The notes beneath the pieces were generated by a model. It was given only the letters and a program-made list of their open reading frames with translations. It was not told the origin of the DNA and did not search any database. A DNA stretch of 13,297 nt from Chloroflexota bacterium. Lineage in GTDB: Bacteria; Chloroflexota; Anaerolineae; Promineifilales; Promineifilaceae. The stretch covers positions 1-13,297 of the forward strand of contig JAHEEY010000074.1 of assembly GCA_024640485.1 (NCBI GenBank), given 5' to 3'. Positions 12,668-13,297 of the stretch are shown in pieces (within the stretch, counting starts at the first letter, position 1; the number at the start of each line of letters is the position of its first letter). The position numbers and the translations under genes were made by a program.

Positions 12668-13297
12668 CTAATTCAGCGCCGTTGCTTCTGCCAATCCAAA
12701 CATGACGTTCATGTTCTGTACGGCTTGACCGGCAGCGCCTTTGATCAGGTTGTCGATAGCTGAGGTTAGCACCAGGGTGTTCCCGGCCATGGTAAGGCCG
12801 ATGGCACAGCGATTGGTGTGGGTCACATGCGCCAGGGAGGCCAACTGCCCTGCCGGCAGAAAGCGGACGAACTGCTCGCCGGCATAGGCTTCTTCATACA
12901 GGTGCCTGACTTCAGCTTCGCTGACCGCGGGATCGAGTGTTAGATAGACCGTCGAGAGAATGCCGCGCGGCACCGGCAGCAGATGGGGGGAGAAAATGAG
13001 CGGCGGCGGCGCGGGATGCCAATCTGCGATCGCTTGTTCCATTTCCGGAAGATGCCGGTGGGTCCGTCCAATCTTGTATGGGGAGAAATTATTGGTCACT
13101 TCTACGAAGTGGGTGTTCTGCTTCGGGGCCCGTCCGGCACCGGATACGCCAGATTTGGAATCGGCGATAATCGGGCCGCTGATTTCGATGCCCGAAGTGA
13201 GCAGCGGTTGGAGCGCCAGGAGGATGCTGGTCGGATAGCAGCCCGGATTGGCCACTAGTTGGGCCGACGGCAGATCCGGCCGGACAAATTCGGTGAG
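12668..13297 (-). CDS. argC: N-acetyl-gamma-glutamyl-phosphate reductase (partial, C-terminal part)
   Basis: The 209 visible residues are the C-terminal part of ArgC; the N-terminal NADP-binding domain lies beyond the right edge. The frame is open to the last base, so the GTG at 13255 (LVANPGC) is internal and not a start. ArgC reduces N-acetylglutamyl phosphate to the semialdehyde with NADPH. The catalytic cysteine is in ANPGCYPT, residue 20 of the visible part. DSKSGVSGAGR and THRHLPEMEQ downstream are family blocks, and the partner His is in the latter region. The end, MNVMFGLAEATAL, matches the usual NVMFG close of the family. It is the first gene of the operon seen here, so the promoter and any arginine operator must lie outside the window. 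Confidence 0.97.
   Translation of the reverse strand, partial: LTEFVRPDLPSAQLVANPGCYPTSILLALQPLLTSGIEISGPIIADSKSGVSGAGRAPKQNTHFVEVTNNFSPYKIGRTHRHLPEMEQAIADWHPAPPPLIFSPHLLPVPRGILSTVYLTLDPAVSEAEVRHLYEEAYAGEQFVRFLPAGQLASLAHVTHTNRCAIGLTMAGNTLVLTSAIDNLIKGAAGQAVQNMNVMFGLAEATALN

Noticed and set aside
13253..13255. GTG at 13255 as the start of argC
   Set aside because: The frame continues open to the window edge, and the sequence before NPGC is needed for the ArgC N-terminal domain.

Overview
The window looks like a piece of a bacterial chromosome of moderate to fairly high GC. No phage, transposon, CRISPR or RNA gene was recognised. The gene types (a glycolipid-type GT4 glycosyltransferase, a receiver domain fused to a CpaE/TadZ ATPase, a protealysin-type protease with its inhibitor, and a compact arginine operon) would suit an environmental bacterium such as a member of the Chloroflexota. 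That placement is inference from gene style, not a measured result.

Left part (1-2333), minus strand: the 5' end of a YraN/UPF0102 gene overlaps the 3' end of a GT4 glycosyltransferase resembling diacylglycerol glucosyltransferases. Upstream of the glycosyltransferase lies an 875-base stretch without a convincing gene. It separates it from the divergent plus-strand protease and holds two candidate promoters pointing at the protease.

Middle part (2334-5761): a plus-strand two-gene unit encodes a protealysin-like M4 metalloprotease and, 34 bases later, an emfourin-like inhibitor. The inhibitor stop codon overlaps, inside a CTAG, the stop of a convergent minus-strand gene. That gene encodes an N-terminal response-regulator receiver fused to a CpaE/TadZ-type P-loop ATPase. 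A further 449-base gap precedes a plus-strand single-domain response regulator that starts with TTG behind a strong Shine-Dalgarno sequence.

Right part (5822-13297), all minus strand: an arginine biosynthesis operon in the order argC (partial), argB, argD, N-acetylglutamate-synthase-like GNAT fused in frame to argG, argJ, a 69-residue two-helix membrane protein, argH. Most junctions are tight: TAATG between argD and the GNAT-argG gene, and 3 bases between the membrane-protein gene and argH. Together these encode the acetyl cycle from glutamate to ornithine (NAGS, ArgB, ArgC, ArgD, ArgJ) and the last two steps from citrulline to arginine (ArgG, ArgH). Ornithine carbamoyltransferase (argF) is not in the window.

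The items most worth a second look are the GNAT-ArgG fusion, whose ArgG part has its own strong ribosome binding site and so may be made both fused and free; the protease/inhibitor pair; and the unexplained membrane protein coupled to argH.
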